A stretch of DNA of 58,950 nt from an uncultured Rhodospirillales bacterium (GTDB lineage Bacteria; Pseudomonadota; Alphaproteobacteria; Acetobacterales; Acetobacteraceae), in NCBI GenBank assembly GCA_903843125.1, contig CAIMOR010000140.1:1-58950 (forward strand), in the 5' to 3' direction. Position numbers and translations under genes: made by a program. Below the pieces are notes generated by a model. The model searched no databases and was not told where the DNA came from. It saw only the letters and a program-made list of their open reading frames with translations. Of this stretch, positions 51,075 through 58,950 are shown piece by piece (position 1 is the first letter of the stretch; every line of letters starts with the position of its first letter).

Positions 51075-52265
51075 TCAACTCCGCAGCAGGCCCGCCTCCG
51101 GCGCGGCGCCCTGGCCACCGGGGAACGCCTGGTCTAGCGCGGCGACGGGCAGGCGCAGGTGGTCCCGCAGCAGGCCTTTGGCGATGGCCTGCAGGTCTCG
51201 CGTCGGCGCCAGGTCACGGCCCTGGAACAACTGGCCGTCGCCCAGCCCGGGCCATTCCGCCAGCACCCGCCCGCCAGCCACCGCGCCGCCGACCAGGAAG
51301 GCGGCGCCGGCCGTGCCGTGGTCGGTGCCGCGGGTGCCGTTGACCCGGACGGTGCGGCCGAACTCGGTCACCACCAGGACCGCCGTCTGGCGCCAGGCCG
51401 GCCCAAGTTGGGCCTGCAGCGCAGCCAGGCCGTCGTCGAGCTGGCCAAGCGGCCCCACGAGCCTGGCCGGTTGGAAGGCATGGGTGTCCCAGCCCGTCAG
51501 CTCCAGCGCCGCGATCCGCGGGCCGTTCGGCTGCGCCAACAGGCGCCCCGCAGTGCTGGCCAGGGCCGGGAAGGCGTTGCGGTCGCCGGGTTGCGGCGCT
51601 GCGCCGGCGAGCACGGCGGCCGAATAGCCGCGGGCGCGAAGGCCTTCCTGGAAAGCGGGGCCAAGCACAGCGTCGTGGCTGTTGAGCGTCGACAGCTCCG
51701 CCCAGATGGCCGGGTCGATCCGCGCCGGGCCGGTCGGCGAGAAACTGCCGACCGGGGTGGGGCCGCGCAGCAGCAGGGGCACGTCGACGCCGACCGCCAT
51801 GGCACGGCGGCTGGCCCCGGTCGACTCGGGCGGCAGGAAGCGCAGGGCGCGGTTCAGCCAGCCGCTGGAAAGCCGTTGCTCGGCACCTGCCTCCAACAGG
51901 TCCTGTGCCTCGAAGTGGCTGCGGCTGCGCCAGGGGCCGGCCACCGCATGCACCACCAACGCGTCGCCGGCGGTGTACATGCCGTGCAGCGCGGCCAGCC
52001 GGGGGTGCAGGCCGAAGCGGCCACCGAGGTCCAGCGCGCCGCCCTCTTGGCCCGGTTCCGCAATCGCCAGGTCGCCACGGTGCCGGGCGTAGGCGGCGTC
52101 GCCATAGGGCGGCACGGCGGCCAGGCCATCCAGCGCGCCGCGCAGCAACACCACGACCAGGCGCGCCTCGGCGGCCGGAGCGGCGGCCTCGGCGAAGGCC
52201 AGGCGGCTGCGGCCGAGGATAAAGGTGGCGCCCAGGCCGAGCAGGGCGCGGCGGGAGGCTTTCAT
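51075..52265 (-). CDS. DUF1501 family protein (Tat-exported)
   Basis: 396 residues with a twin-arginine signal [26 protein letters not shown]. Sulfatase/alkaline-phosphatase-like family features: LVVVLLRGALDGLAAVPPYGDAAY, SHFEAQDLLEAG, GWDTHAFQ, VLVVTEFGRTVRVNGTRGTDHGTAGAAFLVGG. DUF1501 proteins nearly always pair with DUF1800 proteins and are of unknown function in the cell envelope. The start overlaps the DUF1800 stop by 4 nt. Confidence 0.92.
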   Translation of the reverse strand: MKASRRALLGLGATFILGRSRLAFAEAAAPAAEARLVVVLLRGALDGLAAVPPYGDAAYARHRGDLAIAEPGQEGGALDLGGRFGLHPRLAALHGMYTAGDALVVHAVAGPWRSRSHFEAQDLLEAGAEQRLSSGWLNRALRFLPPESTGASRRAMAVGVDVPLLLRGPTPVGSFSPTGPARIDPAIWAELSTLNSHDAVLGPAFQEGLRARGYSAAVLAGAAPQPGDRNAFPALASTAGRLLAQPNGPRIAALELTGWDTHAFQPARLVGPLGQLDDGLAALQAQLGPAWRQTAVLVVTEFGRTVRVNGTRGTDHGTAGAAFLVGGAVAGGRVLAEWPGLGDGQLFQGRDLAPTRDLQAIAKGLLRDHLRLPVAALDQAFPGGQGAAPEAGLLRS

Positions 52266-53590
52266 CGCCGTTGGAACTCCGGGCTGGCGAGCAGCAGGGT
52301 CAGGGCCTCGCGCTGGCTGCCGGCGCGGGAGACGGCGGTAACGGTCTCGGCGCGGGCGAGGGGGCCGAGGGTGGCCTCAGCCATGGCCCGCGCATCGGCA
52401 ACTCCGGCGGCAGCGGCGCGGCCGGCCATGCCCCAGGCGAAATCGACGCGGCGCAGCAACGCTTCGGGCGCCGCCCAGTCGGCGGCAAGGTCCGGCCAGC
52501 CATTCGGGCCGGGCGCCGCCCACAGCGGCTGGCCGAGCAGCGCGAAGCCGCCCAGGGCCGGCAACCCACTGGCCGGGCCGGCCCCGATGGCGCGATAGGC
52601 GGCGACGACGTAGTCCTGCGGCGAGCGCAGCTTGGTCAGCGGCGTCCAGGCTTCCGGCAGCCGGGGCAGCGCATGCGCGACCGCCCCCAGGTTGCCGCCG
52701 GTGTTGTGCAGCACGGCGGCCAGCTTGGCGACAACCGCTGGCGGCGGCGCATCGGCGACGAAGTGGCGGGCCAGCTTGGTCGCCAGGTGCCGATGGGTGG
52801 CAGGGTGCGCGGCCAGCCAGCGCAGCGCGGCGATGCCCCCGGCCTCGCCCTCCTCGAAGCGCTGGCCCATGACCTGCTTGGGGCCAGGCTCATGGCCGCG
52901 CGGCCGGAACATGAAGCCGCCCTCGGGCTCGTTGGTCTGGTTTGCCCGGCCGACAGACCAGCCGGTGAGCACCTTGGCGAACTCGGTCACGTCCGCCTGG
53001 CTGTAGCCGGCGGCCGGGCTGAGCGTATGCAGCTCCATGATCTCGCGGGCCAGGTTCTCGTTCAGGCCGGCGCCACGCCGAGCGCCGGCCTGGCTGCCCG
53101 GGCCGACCGAGCCGGAATTGTCGAGGTAGTTCAGCATGGCCGGGTGCCGGGCGACAGCCAGCAGCATGTCCACGAACGGGCCGGTCACATGCGGGCGGAT
53201 GGCGTCCCGCAGATAGCTGCCCATCAGCGGGCCGACGGTGCCGACCCGGCGGGAACAGGTGAAATGATTGGCCCAGAACTGCACCAGCCGTTCACGGTAG
53301 GGCTGCGCGGTTGTCACCCATTGCTCGGCCTGGGCAACGGCCTCGGCGCGGAACAGCTGGGATGCGGCCTTCGGCTGGGCCTCGCCCCGGGCCTGGGCCT
53401 CACGGTCGGCGCGGAAGGCGGCGAGGCCTTCCCGCGGGCCGGGCGGGGTGGCGAAGCCGGCGGGGACCGGCGGGCCGGGATCGGCCCCCAGTTGGCCATC
53501 CAGCCAGGCGATCGGGTCCGACGGCAGCGCTTCGCCCTGGCGATGGCCAAGGCCAAAGCGAGCCACGGCGATGTGCGCATGCGCTTCCAT
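52262..53590 (-). CDS. DUF1800 family protein
   Basis: 442 residues, no obvious signal peptide. Family hallmarks: RFGLGHRQGEAL at the start, RERLVQFWANHFTCS (the conserved W-x-N-H-F motif), GPFVDMLLAVARHPAMLNYLDNSGS, NENLAREIMELHTLSPAAGYSQADVTEFAKVLTGW, HEPGPKQVMGQRFEEG and ATKLARHFVADAPP. The function is unknown; it is always close to DUF1501. First gene of this three-gene operon and 64 nt downstream of the enoyl-CoA hydratase-like gene on the same strand. Confidence 0.93.
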   Translation of the reverse strand: MEAHAHIAVARFGLGHRQGEALPSDPIAWLDGQLGADPGPPVPAGFATPPGPREGLAAFRADREAQARGEAQPKAASQLFRAEAVAQAEQWVTTAQPYRERLVQFWANHFTCSRRVGTVGPLMGSYLRDAIRPHVTGPFVDMLLAVARHPAMLNYLDNSGSVGPGSQAGARRGAGLNENLAREIMELHTLSPAAGYSQADVTEFAKVLTGWSVGRANQTNEPEGGFMFRPRGHEPGPKQVMGQRFEEGEAGGIAALRWLAAHPATHRHLATKLARHFVADAPPPAVVAKLAAVLHNTGGNLGAVAHALPRLPEAWTPLTKLRSPQDYVVAAYRAIGAGPASGLPALGGFALLGQPLWAAPGPNGWPDLAADWAAPEALLRRVDFAWGMAGRAAAAGVADARAMAEATLGPLARAETVTAVSRAGSQREALTLLLASPEFQRR

Positions 53591-53654
53591 GGCAACAGGC
53601 TAGCGCACCACGGGCCGGTGGGGTGTGACGAAAAGTAGCGGCGCCTCAGCCCCG

Positions 53655-54449
53655 TTACCGGCCGGAGAATTGCGGCGGCCGCTTCTCCAGGAACGCCCGC
53701 AGCGCTTCCTTGTGGTCCTCGGTTTCGCGGGTCCGCATCATGCCGATGGCCTCGGCGTCCAGCGCTTCCGCCAGTGTTCCCTCCTCGGCGATCTTCATGT
53801 TGCGCTTCATGTAGCGCCAGGCCACGCGGGGGCCGTTGCCGAGCTGGTGGGCCAATTGCATGGTCTCGGCGCGCAGGTGCTCGTCCGGCACCAGGCGGTT
53901 GACCAGGCCGAGCTTTTCGAGCTGCGCCGCGTCCAGCTTGGCGCTGGTGAAGTACAGCTCGCGCGCCTTGGCCGGCCCGACCAGCCTGGCCAGGAAGTAG
54001 TGGCCGCCGAAGTCACCGGAGAACCCCATGTTGGCGAAGGCGGTGGTCATCCGCGCGCTGCTGCCGGCGATGCGCATGTCGCAGGCCAGCGCCAGCGACA
54101 TGCCGGCGCCGGCGGCGACGCCGTTCAGCATGGCGATGGTGGGCTTCGGCATCTCGTGCAGCAGGCGGGAGCATTCCATGCGGGCGCGCAACTCATCGGC
54201 ACCGGCTTCCGGCGTGCTCGGCGGCGGCTTGGCGCCGGTGGCGCGGGCCTTCATGTCGCCGCCGGCGGAGAAGCCGCGGCCGGCGCCGGTCAGCACCACG
54301 CAGCCGATCTCGCCATCCTGTGCGGCGTCGCCCAGCGCCTTGACCATGTCCCACATCATGTTGCCGCCCAGCGCGTTCAGCGCCTCCGGCCGGTTCATGG
54401 TCAGCAACAGCACGCCGCCGTCGCGCTCGACCAAAAGTTCCGGTTCCAT
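53655..54449 (-). CDS. Enoyl-CoA hydratase/isomerase (crotonase) family protein
   Basis: 264 residues from the ATG at 54449. Crotonase fold: LLTMNRPEALNALGG, oxyanion-hole loop GAGRGFSAGGDMKAR, and AMLNGVAAGAGMSLALACDMRIAGSSA. In the second catalytic region FANMGFSGDFGGHYFLARLVG, the Glu pair of typical hydratases is not both present, so isomerase, hydrolase or another crotonase activity is possible. It diverges from the alcohol dehydrogenase gene across 127 bp. Confidence 0.9.
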   Translation of the reverse strand: MEPELLVERDGGVLLLTMNRPEALNALGGNMMWDMVKALGDAAQDGEIGCVVLTGAGRGFSAGGDMKARATGAKPPPSTPEAGADELRARMECSRLLHEMPKPTIAMLNGVAAGAGMSLALACDMRIAGSSARMTTAFANMGFSGDFGGHYFLARLVGPAKARELYFTSAKLDAAQLEKLGLVNRLVPDEHLRAETMQLAHQLGNGPRVAWRYMKRNMKIAEEGTLAEALDAEAIGMMRTRETEDHKEALRAFLEKRPPQFSGR

Positions 54450-54576
54450 GCCCCTGCGTCCCTCCGTTGCGGGCGGCAGGGTACAGCGGTTAGGCTGACC
54501 CACAACAGGGAGGGCCGCGATCGTCCGAGGCGGATCGCCGAAGGACGTGAATCGCTGGCCATTGAGGGAAACGCCG

Positions 54577-55662
54577 ATGAAGGCCGCCGTACTGCACGCC
54601 GCGAACCAGCCGCTGACCATTGAAGACGTCACCCTGGACAAGCCCAAGGGCCATGAGGTGCTGGTGCGCACCGTCTTCGCCGGCCTCTGCCATTCCGACC
54701 TGCACTTCATCGAGGGGCTGTACCCCCACCCGCTGCCGTTGGTGCCGGGTCATGAGGTCGCCGGCGTGGTGGAACAGGTCGGCGACCAGGTGAGCTACCT
54801 GAAGCCGGGCGACCATGTCATCGGCTGCCTCAGCGTCTTCTGCGGTCACTGCGCCCAGTGCACCACCGGCCACCCGGCGCTGTGCGAGAACACGCAGGTG
54901 AAAATGCCCCCTGGCGCCTCCACCCGGCTGACCTGGAAGGGCGGCGAGCGGATGCACCAGTTCCTGAACCTCTCGGCCTTCGCCGAGCAGATGCTGGTGC
55001 ACGAGAACGCGCTGGTGAAGATCGACGCGGAGGTGCCGCTGGACCGCGCCGCGCTGGTCGGCTGCGGCGTCATCACCGGCGTGGGCGCGGTGTTCAACAC
55101 GGCGCGGATCGAGGCCGGGTCCACCGTTGCCGTCATCGGCTGCGGCGGCGTGGGCCTGGCGGCGGTGAACGGCGCGGCGCTGGCCGGGGCGGAGCGGATC
55201 GTGGCGCTGGACCGGCTGCAGTCCAAGCTGGACCTGGCCAAGCAGATGGGCGCGACCGACACGATCCTGGTCGGCAACGAGGACCCGGTGGCCCAGGTAC
55301 GGGAGCTGACCAAGGGTGGTGTGCACTACAGCTTCGAGGCGCTGGGGCTGAAGCGCACCGCCGAGCAGGCCTTCGAGATGCTGCGTCCCGGCGGCACCGC
55401 GACCATCATCGGCATGGTGCCCTTCGGCGTGAAGATCGAACTGCACGGCTTCGACTTCCTGCGGGAGCGCAAGATCCAGGGGTCGTCGATGGGCAGCAAC
55501 CGGTTCCGGGTGGACATGCCGCGGTTGCTCGGCCTGTGGCGGCAGGGGCGGCTGAAGCTGGACCACCTGATCTCCAGCCATATCAAGCTGGAGGACATCA
55601 ACCAGGGCTTCGCCAACCTGAAGGGTGGCGAGGTGGTGCGGCAGATGATCCACTTCGGCTAG
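54577..55662 (+). CDS. Zinc-dependent alcohol dehydrogenase (class III/NDMA-type-like)
   Basis: 361 residues from the ATG at 54577 (GAGGGAA upstream); a start at 54547 would add 10 residues. Catalytic zinc ligands Cys38 (GLCHSD), His59/Glu60 (PGHEVAGV) and a Cys in [17 protein letters not shown]. Structural zinc Cys89, Cys92, Cys95, Cys103. Rossmann loop [17 protein letters not shown]. It oxidises an alcohol or aldehyde adduct with NAD(P). Resemblance to formaldehyde and NDMA-dependent dehydrogenases is in the zinc-site spacing only. Substrate unknown. Confidence 0.92.
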   Translation: MKAAVLHAANQPLTIEDVTLDKPKGHEVLVRTVFAGLCHSDLHFIEGLYPHPLPLVPGHEVAGVVEQVGDQVSYLKPGDHVIGCLSVFCGHCAQCTTGHPALCENTQVKMPPGASTRLTWKGGERMHQFLNLSAFAEQMLVHENALVKIDAEVPLDRAALVGCGVITGVGAVFNTARIEAGSTVAVIGCGGVGLAAVNGAALAGAERIVALDRLQSKLDLAKQMGATDTILVGNEDPVAQVRELTKGGVHYSFEALGLKRTAEQAFEMLRPGGTATIIGMVPFGVKIELHGFDFLRERKIQGSSMGSNRFRVDMPRLLGLWRQGRLKLDHLISSHIKLEDINQGFANLKGGEVVRQMIHFG

Positions 55663-55679
55663 GCCGGGGCTTGCTGCGC

Positions 55680-55708
55680 TTGCACAATCGCGCGGCGATG
55701 GCTATCTG
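55680..55708 (+). promoter_or_regulatory. Probable sigma70 promoter of rpoZ
   Basis: TTGCAC (55680-55685), exactly 17 nt, then TATCTG (55703-55708). The predicted start lies about 50 nt before the rpoZ ATG at 55763. It probably also drives spoT and acpS, since the genes that follow are tightly packed. Confidence 0.6.
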
Positions 55709-55762
55709 AAAGGTTCACCGCTGCCCGGGGTCCGGGCGGCGCCAAACGTTCACGGAGCCGTC

Positions 55763-56158
55763 ATGGCACGCGTCACCGTCGAGGACTGCATCGTGCAGGT
55801 CCCCAACCGCTTCGAACTGGTCCTGCTGGCCGCCCAGCGCGCCCGCAACATCAGCCGCGGCGAGGAACTTACCGTTGACCGGGACAACGACAAGAACCCG
55901 GTCATCGCCCTGCGCGAGATCGCCGACCAGACGATCGAGCTGCCCGGCCTTGAACAGGACCTGATCAAGTCGCTGCAGCGCGTCTCGGAGCCGGAGCCGG
56001 CGGAGGAGGAGGTGCTCGACCTCATCGCCACCGACGAAAACATCTTCGGCGTCATGGATGTCAACGAGGACATGCCGGCCGAGGGCCAGGGCCTGGACGA
56101 CCTCTCGGCCGACGACATCGAGGCGGCCATTGCCGCCGAGCTGGGCGGCAAGCGCTAA
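55763..56158 (+). CDS. rpoZ: RNA polymerase omega subunit
   Basis: 131 residues with GGAG upstream. [57 protein letters not shown] is the standard omega fold (VNRF..V..AAxRAR; [12 protein letters not shown]). An acidic C-terminal tail follows, longer than in enterobacteria but normal in alphaproteobacteria. It helps beta-prime folding and core assembly and, in other bacteria, forms part of a ppGpp site. Next gene (spoT) starts 12 nt later, a conserved pairing. Confidence 0.97.
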   Translation: MARVTVEDCIVQVPNRFELVLLAAQRARNISRGEELTVDRDNDKNPVIALREIADQTIELPGLEQDLIKSLQRVSEPEPAEEEVLDLIATDENIFGVMDVNEDMPAEGQGLDDLSADDIEAAIAAELGGKR

Positions 56159-56170
56159 GGCCATAAGGGC

Positions 56171-58525
56171 ATGACAGCGCGCGATGCCGGGCCGCCTTCC
56201 GCCCCGGTGCCGCGCGCACCGGAGGGTCTCGGCGCGCCTGGCGCAGTGGTCGCCGCCGCGGTTCCGGCACCAGCCATTGCCGTGCCGCTCCCAGCCGCAC
56301 CGGCCCCCCCCGCGCCGGGGCTGGAGGATGTGGCCGCGCTGGTCGCCGCCGTCGCCGCCTATGACCCGAAGGCGGACCTCGGCCTGGTCGAGCGGGCCGG
56401 GAGGTTCGCCTGCGAAGCGCACCGCAACGACAAGCGCGACAACGGCGACCCCTACATCATCCATCCCTTTGCCGTGGCGCATATCCTGGCCGGCTACCGG
56501 CTGGACGCCGCCAGCATCGCGACCGCGCTGCTGCACGACGTGGTCGAGGATACCGCCTGCTGCCTCGGCGATATCGAGAAGCTGTTCGGCAAAGATGTCG
56601 CGCGGCTGGTGGACGGGGTCACCAAGCTCACCGAGATCGAGCTGAAGTCGAAGCAGACCAAGCAGGCGGAAAACCTCCGGAAGCTGGTGCTGGCGCTCAG
56701 CGAGGATATCCGCGTGCTGCTGGTGAAGCTGGCGGACCGGCTGCACAACATGCGCACGCTGCACTTCGTGCCGCAGCCCGAGCGCCGGCGGAAGACGGCG
56801 CGCGAGACGCTGGAGATCTTCGCGCCGCTGGCCGAGCGCATCGGCATGGACGCGTTGAAGAACGAACTGGAGACGCTGGCCTTCCGCAGCATGAACCCGG
56901 AGGCCTGGCAGACCATCGCCGCACGGCTGACCTATCTGCGTGGCCAGGGCGCCGACCTGATCAAGGAGATCGAGGCCGACCTGAAGCAGGTGCTGGCCAG
57001 CCACGACGTACCGCTGGTGGACGTGATGGGGCGGGAGAAGTCGCCCTATTCGATCTGGCTGAAGATGCAGAAGAAGAACGTGGCGTTCGAGCAGCTCTCG
57101 GACGTCATGGCCTTCCGCATCATCCTGCCGGACCACCAGAAGGCGAACTGCTACGCCGCGCTGGGCGCGGTGCACGACGCCTATCGCGTGGTGCCCGGCC
57201 GGTTCAAGGACTACATCAGCACGCCGAAGACCAACGGCTATCAAAGCCTGCATACCGGCGTGACCGTGCCGGCGCGGCGCAACGCCAAGATCGAGGTGCA
57301 GATCCGCACGCTGGACATGCATGAGGTTGCCGAGAACGGCGTTGCCGCGCACTTGATCTACAAGCAGGGCAACGACGCCGGGCTGACGCGCAAGCGCTAC
57401 CCCTGGGTGCGCGCGCTGCTGGATATTCTGGAGGACGCCGAGGGCGAGCCGCAGGACTTCCTGGAACACACCAAGCTGGAGCTGCACCGCGACCAGGTGT
57501 TCTGCTTCACACCCAAGGGCGACCTGATCGAGCTGCCGCGCGGCGCGACGCCGGTGGACTTCGCCTATGAGGTCCATTCGGTGGTCGGCGATACCTGCGT
57601 TGGCGCCAAGGTCAACGGCAAGATCGTCCCGCTGCGCCACCAGCTGGAAAATGGCGATCAGGTCGAGATCATCACCGCCCGCGGCGGTACGCCGAACCCG
57701 GGTTGGGAACGCTTCGTCGTCACCGGCAAGGCGCGGGCGCGCATTCGCCGTTTCGTCCACGCCAGGCTGAAGGAGGAGCACGAGCAGTCCGGCCGCTCCG
57801 CCATCGCCAAGGCGTTCCGCCAGGAAGGGCTGGAGTTCTCCGAGAAGCTGCTGGAGCCGGCGCTGAAGCAGTTGAAGCAGGCGTCGCTGGAGGACCTCTA
57901 CATCGCGGTTGGCGCTGGCAGTGTCGGCCCGCGCGACGTCGTGCATGCCGCGGTGCCGGAGCTGCGCAGCCCGCCGCGGGCAGTCGACCCGATCGCGCTG
58001 GCGCGGCCGCGGGGGCGGCTGGGGGCCGGGCCGTCGCTGTCCCGTATGGACCGTACGGCAGCGCGGCCGGCGCCGAGCATGCCGATCAGCGGGCTGCTGT
58101 CGGGCATGTCGATCCACTACGCCGGCTGCTGCCATCCACTGCCGGGCGAACGCATCGTCGGCATCGTCACCACCGGCAAGGGGGTGACCATCCATGCGAC
58201 GGATTGCCACACGCTGGCCAGCTTCGCGGCCACGCCGGAGCGCTTCCTGGACGTCGACTGGGACGAGACCGCGACCAGCGGGGAACGCCATGTCGCCCGT
58301 GTCAATGTCGTGGTGGAAAACGCGCATTCGGCGCTCGGCGGGCTGGCGACGGTGGTGGCCAAGCAGGATGGCGTGGTCAGCGGGCTGCGCGTGGCGCGGC
58401 GCGACCCGGACGAGGTGGAAGTGGCGGTGGACATGGAAGTCAGTGACCTCCGGCATCTCACCACCATCATCGCCGCACTGCGGGCGCATTCCGGCGTGGT
58501 GCGGGTGGAGCGGACACGCTCGTGA
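56171..58525 (+). CDS. spoT: Bifunctional (p)ppGpp synthetase/hydrolase (RelA/SpoT)
   Basis: 784 residues with an Ala/Pro-rich N-terminal extension of about 50. HD hydrolase domain: HPFAVAHIL and LLHDVVEDT (His122-Asp123). Synthetase: [17 protein letters not shown] (344-347, the RxKD form typical of bifunctional enzymes), TNGYQSLHT and [20 protein letters not shown] domain [28 protein letters not shown], then zinc-finger/helical part ([15 protein letters not shown]) and a C-terminal ACT domain. Both activities look intact. It controls the stringent response. The stop overlaps the acpS GTG start. Confidence 0.96.
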   Translation: MTARDAGPPSAPVPRAPEGLGAPGAVVAAAVPAPAIAVPLPAAPAPPAPGLEDVAALVAAVAAYDPKADLGLVERAGRFACEAHRNDKRDNGDPYIIHPFAVAHILAGYRLDAASIATALLHDVVEDTACCLGDIEKLFGKDVARLVDGVTKLTEIELKSKQTKQAENLRKLVLALSEDIRVLLVKLADRLHNMRTLHFVPQPERRRKTARETLEIFAPLAERIGMDALKNELETLAFRSMNPEAWQTIAARLTYLRGQGADLIKEIEADLKQVLASHDVPLVDVMGREKSPYSIWLKMQKKNVAFEQLSDVMAFRIILPDHQKANCYAALGAVHDAYRVVPGRFKDYISTPKTNGYQSLHTGVTVPARRNAKIEVQIRTLDMHEVAENGVAAHLIYKQGNDAGLTRKRYPWVRALLDILEDAEGEPQDFLEHTKLELHRDQVFCFTPKGDLIELPRGATPVDFAYEVHSVVGDTCVGAKVNGKIVPLRHQLENGDQVEIITARGGTPNPGWERFVVTGKARARIRRFVHARLKEEHEQSGRSAIAKAFRQEGLEFSEKLLEPALKQLKQASLEDLYIAVGAGSVGPRDVVHAAVPELRSPPRAVDPIALARPRGRLGAGPSLSRMDRTAARPAPSMPISGLLSGMSIHYAGCCHPLPGERIVGIVTTGKGVTIHATDCHTLASFAATPERFLDVDWDETATSGERHVARVNVVVENAHSALGGLATVVAKQDGVVSGLRVARRDPDEVEVAVDMEVSDLRHLTTIIAALRAHSGVVRVERTRS

Positions 58526-58932
58526 TCCTCGGTCTGGGCAACGACATCTGCGACATCCGGCGCATCGAGCAGGTGATGGCGCGGCACGGGGACAAGTTCC
58601 TCGAGCGCGTCTTCACCGATGTCGAGCGCGCCAAGGCCGAGAAGCGCACGGAGAAAATTCGTGCCGGCACCTATGCGAAGCGCTTCGCGGCCAAGGAGGC
58701 CGCCAGCAAGGCGTTGGGCACCGGCTTCCGCGCCGGCGTCTTCATGAAGGACCTTGGCGTGGTCAACCTGCGCTCCGGCCAGCCCACCCTGGTGATGACC
58801 GGCGGCGCGGCCGAGCGGCTGGCCAAGCTGACACCCCCTGGGATGCAGGCGGTGGTTCACCTGACCATGACCGACGAATACCCCTACGCCAGCGCCATCG
58901 TCATCATCAGCGCGGTGCCGCTGGCGGGCTGA
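58522..58932 (+). CDS. acpS: Holo-[acyl-carrier-protein] synthase (GTG start)
   Basis: 136 residues from a GTG overlapping the spoT stop (GTGA). Family motifs: [17 protein letters not shown] with the Mg-binding Asp, [12 protein letters not shown], and [16 protein letters not shown] with the second metal Glu and catalytic Lys. It moves 4'-phosphopantetheine from CoA to acyl carrier protein. The spoT-acpS order is typical of alphaproteobacteria, often followed by lepB, rnc and era beyond this window. Confidence 0.96.
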   Translation: MILGLGNDICDIRRIEQVMARHGDKFLERVFTDVERAKAEKRTEKIRAGTYAKRFAAKEAASKALGTGFRAGVFMKDLGVVNLRSGQPTLVMTGGAAERLAKLTPPGMQAVVHLTMTDEYPYASAIVIISAVPLAG

Positions 58933-58950
58933 GCCGCCTCAGCCCGGGAA

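Noticed and set aside
1-58950. CRISPR arrays, tRNA/rRNA genes, insertion sequences, prophage or integrase genes
   Set aside because: No repeat-spacer pattern, cloverleaf, transposase or integrase motif was seen when reading gaps and frames on both strands.

Overview
The window reads as chromosomal DNA of a GC-rich alphaproteobacterium, most likely an Acetobacteraceae member close to Roseomonas. This rests on the rpoZ - bifunctional RelA/SpoT - acpS order at the right end (alphaproteobacterial), the many solitary Bug/TctC-type periplasmic binding proteins, very high GC in all third positions, and operons packed with ATGA/TGATG overlaps. Species cannot be fixed from sequence alone. No tRNA, rRNA, CRISPR array, insertion sequence or prophage was seen.

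Left part (1-16.3 kb): catabolic genes for carboxylic or aromatic acids. A truncated FadR-type GntR regulator diverges from a Bug binding protein. A Rieske oxygenase plus a second Bug protein diverge from a MarR regulator. A large divergon follows. Leftward it has a thiolase-like protein, a DUF35 zinc-ribbon/OB protein, a Bug protein and an AMP-forming acyl-CoA ligase. Rightward it has an NDP-forming acyl-CoA synthetase, a MaoC hydratase, an acyl-CoA dehydrogenase, a Bug protein, an enolase-superfamily enzyme and a threonine-synthase-like PLP enzyme. Together these give CoA activation, dehydrogenation, hydration and probably retro-aldol (not thiolytic) cleavage. A 15-bp palindrome occurs both beside the GntR gene and in the centre of this divergon, which suggests one regulon.

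Middle part (16.3-30.5 kb): two complete LivJHMGF-type ABC importers face each other. Each leads into luciferase-like flavin monooxygenase genes (three on the right-going arm, one on the left-going arm), and the arms converge near 24.35 kb. One importer has permease and ATPase fused in one polypeptide (LivM-LivG). A czcCBA-type heavy-metal RND efflux operon follows (30.7-36.2 kb).

Right-middle part (36.2-46.8 kb): a leftward operon with an amino-acid-type binding protein, a fumarylacetoacetase-family hydrolase, a Bug protein, a class A flavin hydroxylase and a gentisate-dioxygenase-like bicupin fits oxidation and ring cleavage of a hydroxylated aromatic acid. An AEC carrier diverges from a TAXI-TRAP transporter, whose operon ends with a paralogue of the amino-acid-type binding protein.

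Right end (46.9-58.9 kb): mostly housekeeping. It holds serA with a frameshifted XRE helix-turn-helix module directly upstream and in frame, a stand-alone fusA, a DUF1800/DUF1501/small-protein operon, an enoyl-CoA hydratase-like gene, a zinc alcohol dehydrogenase, then rpoZ, spoT and acpS. Gaps between genes are short. The only one near 300 bp (48106-48410) holds the XRE remnant and the fusA terminator.
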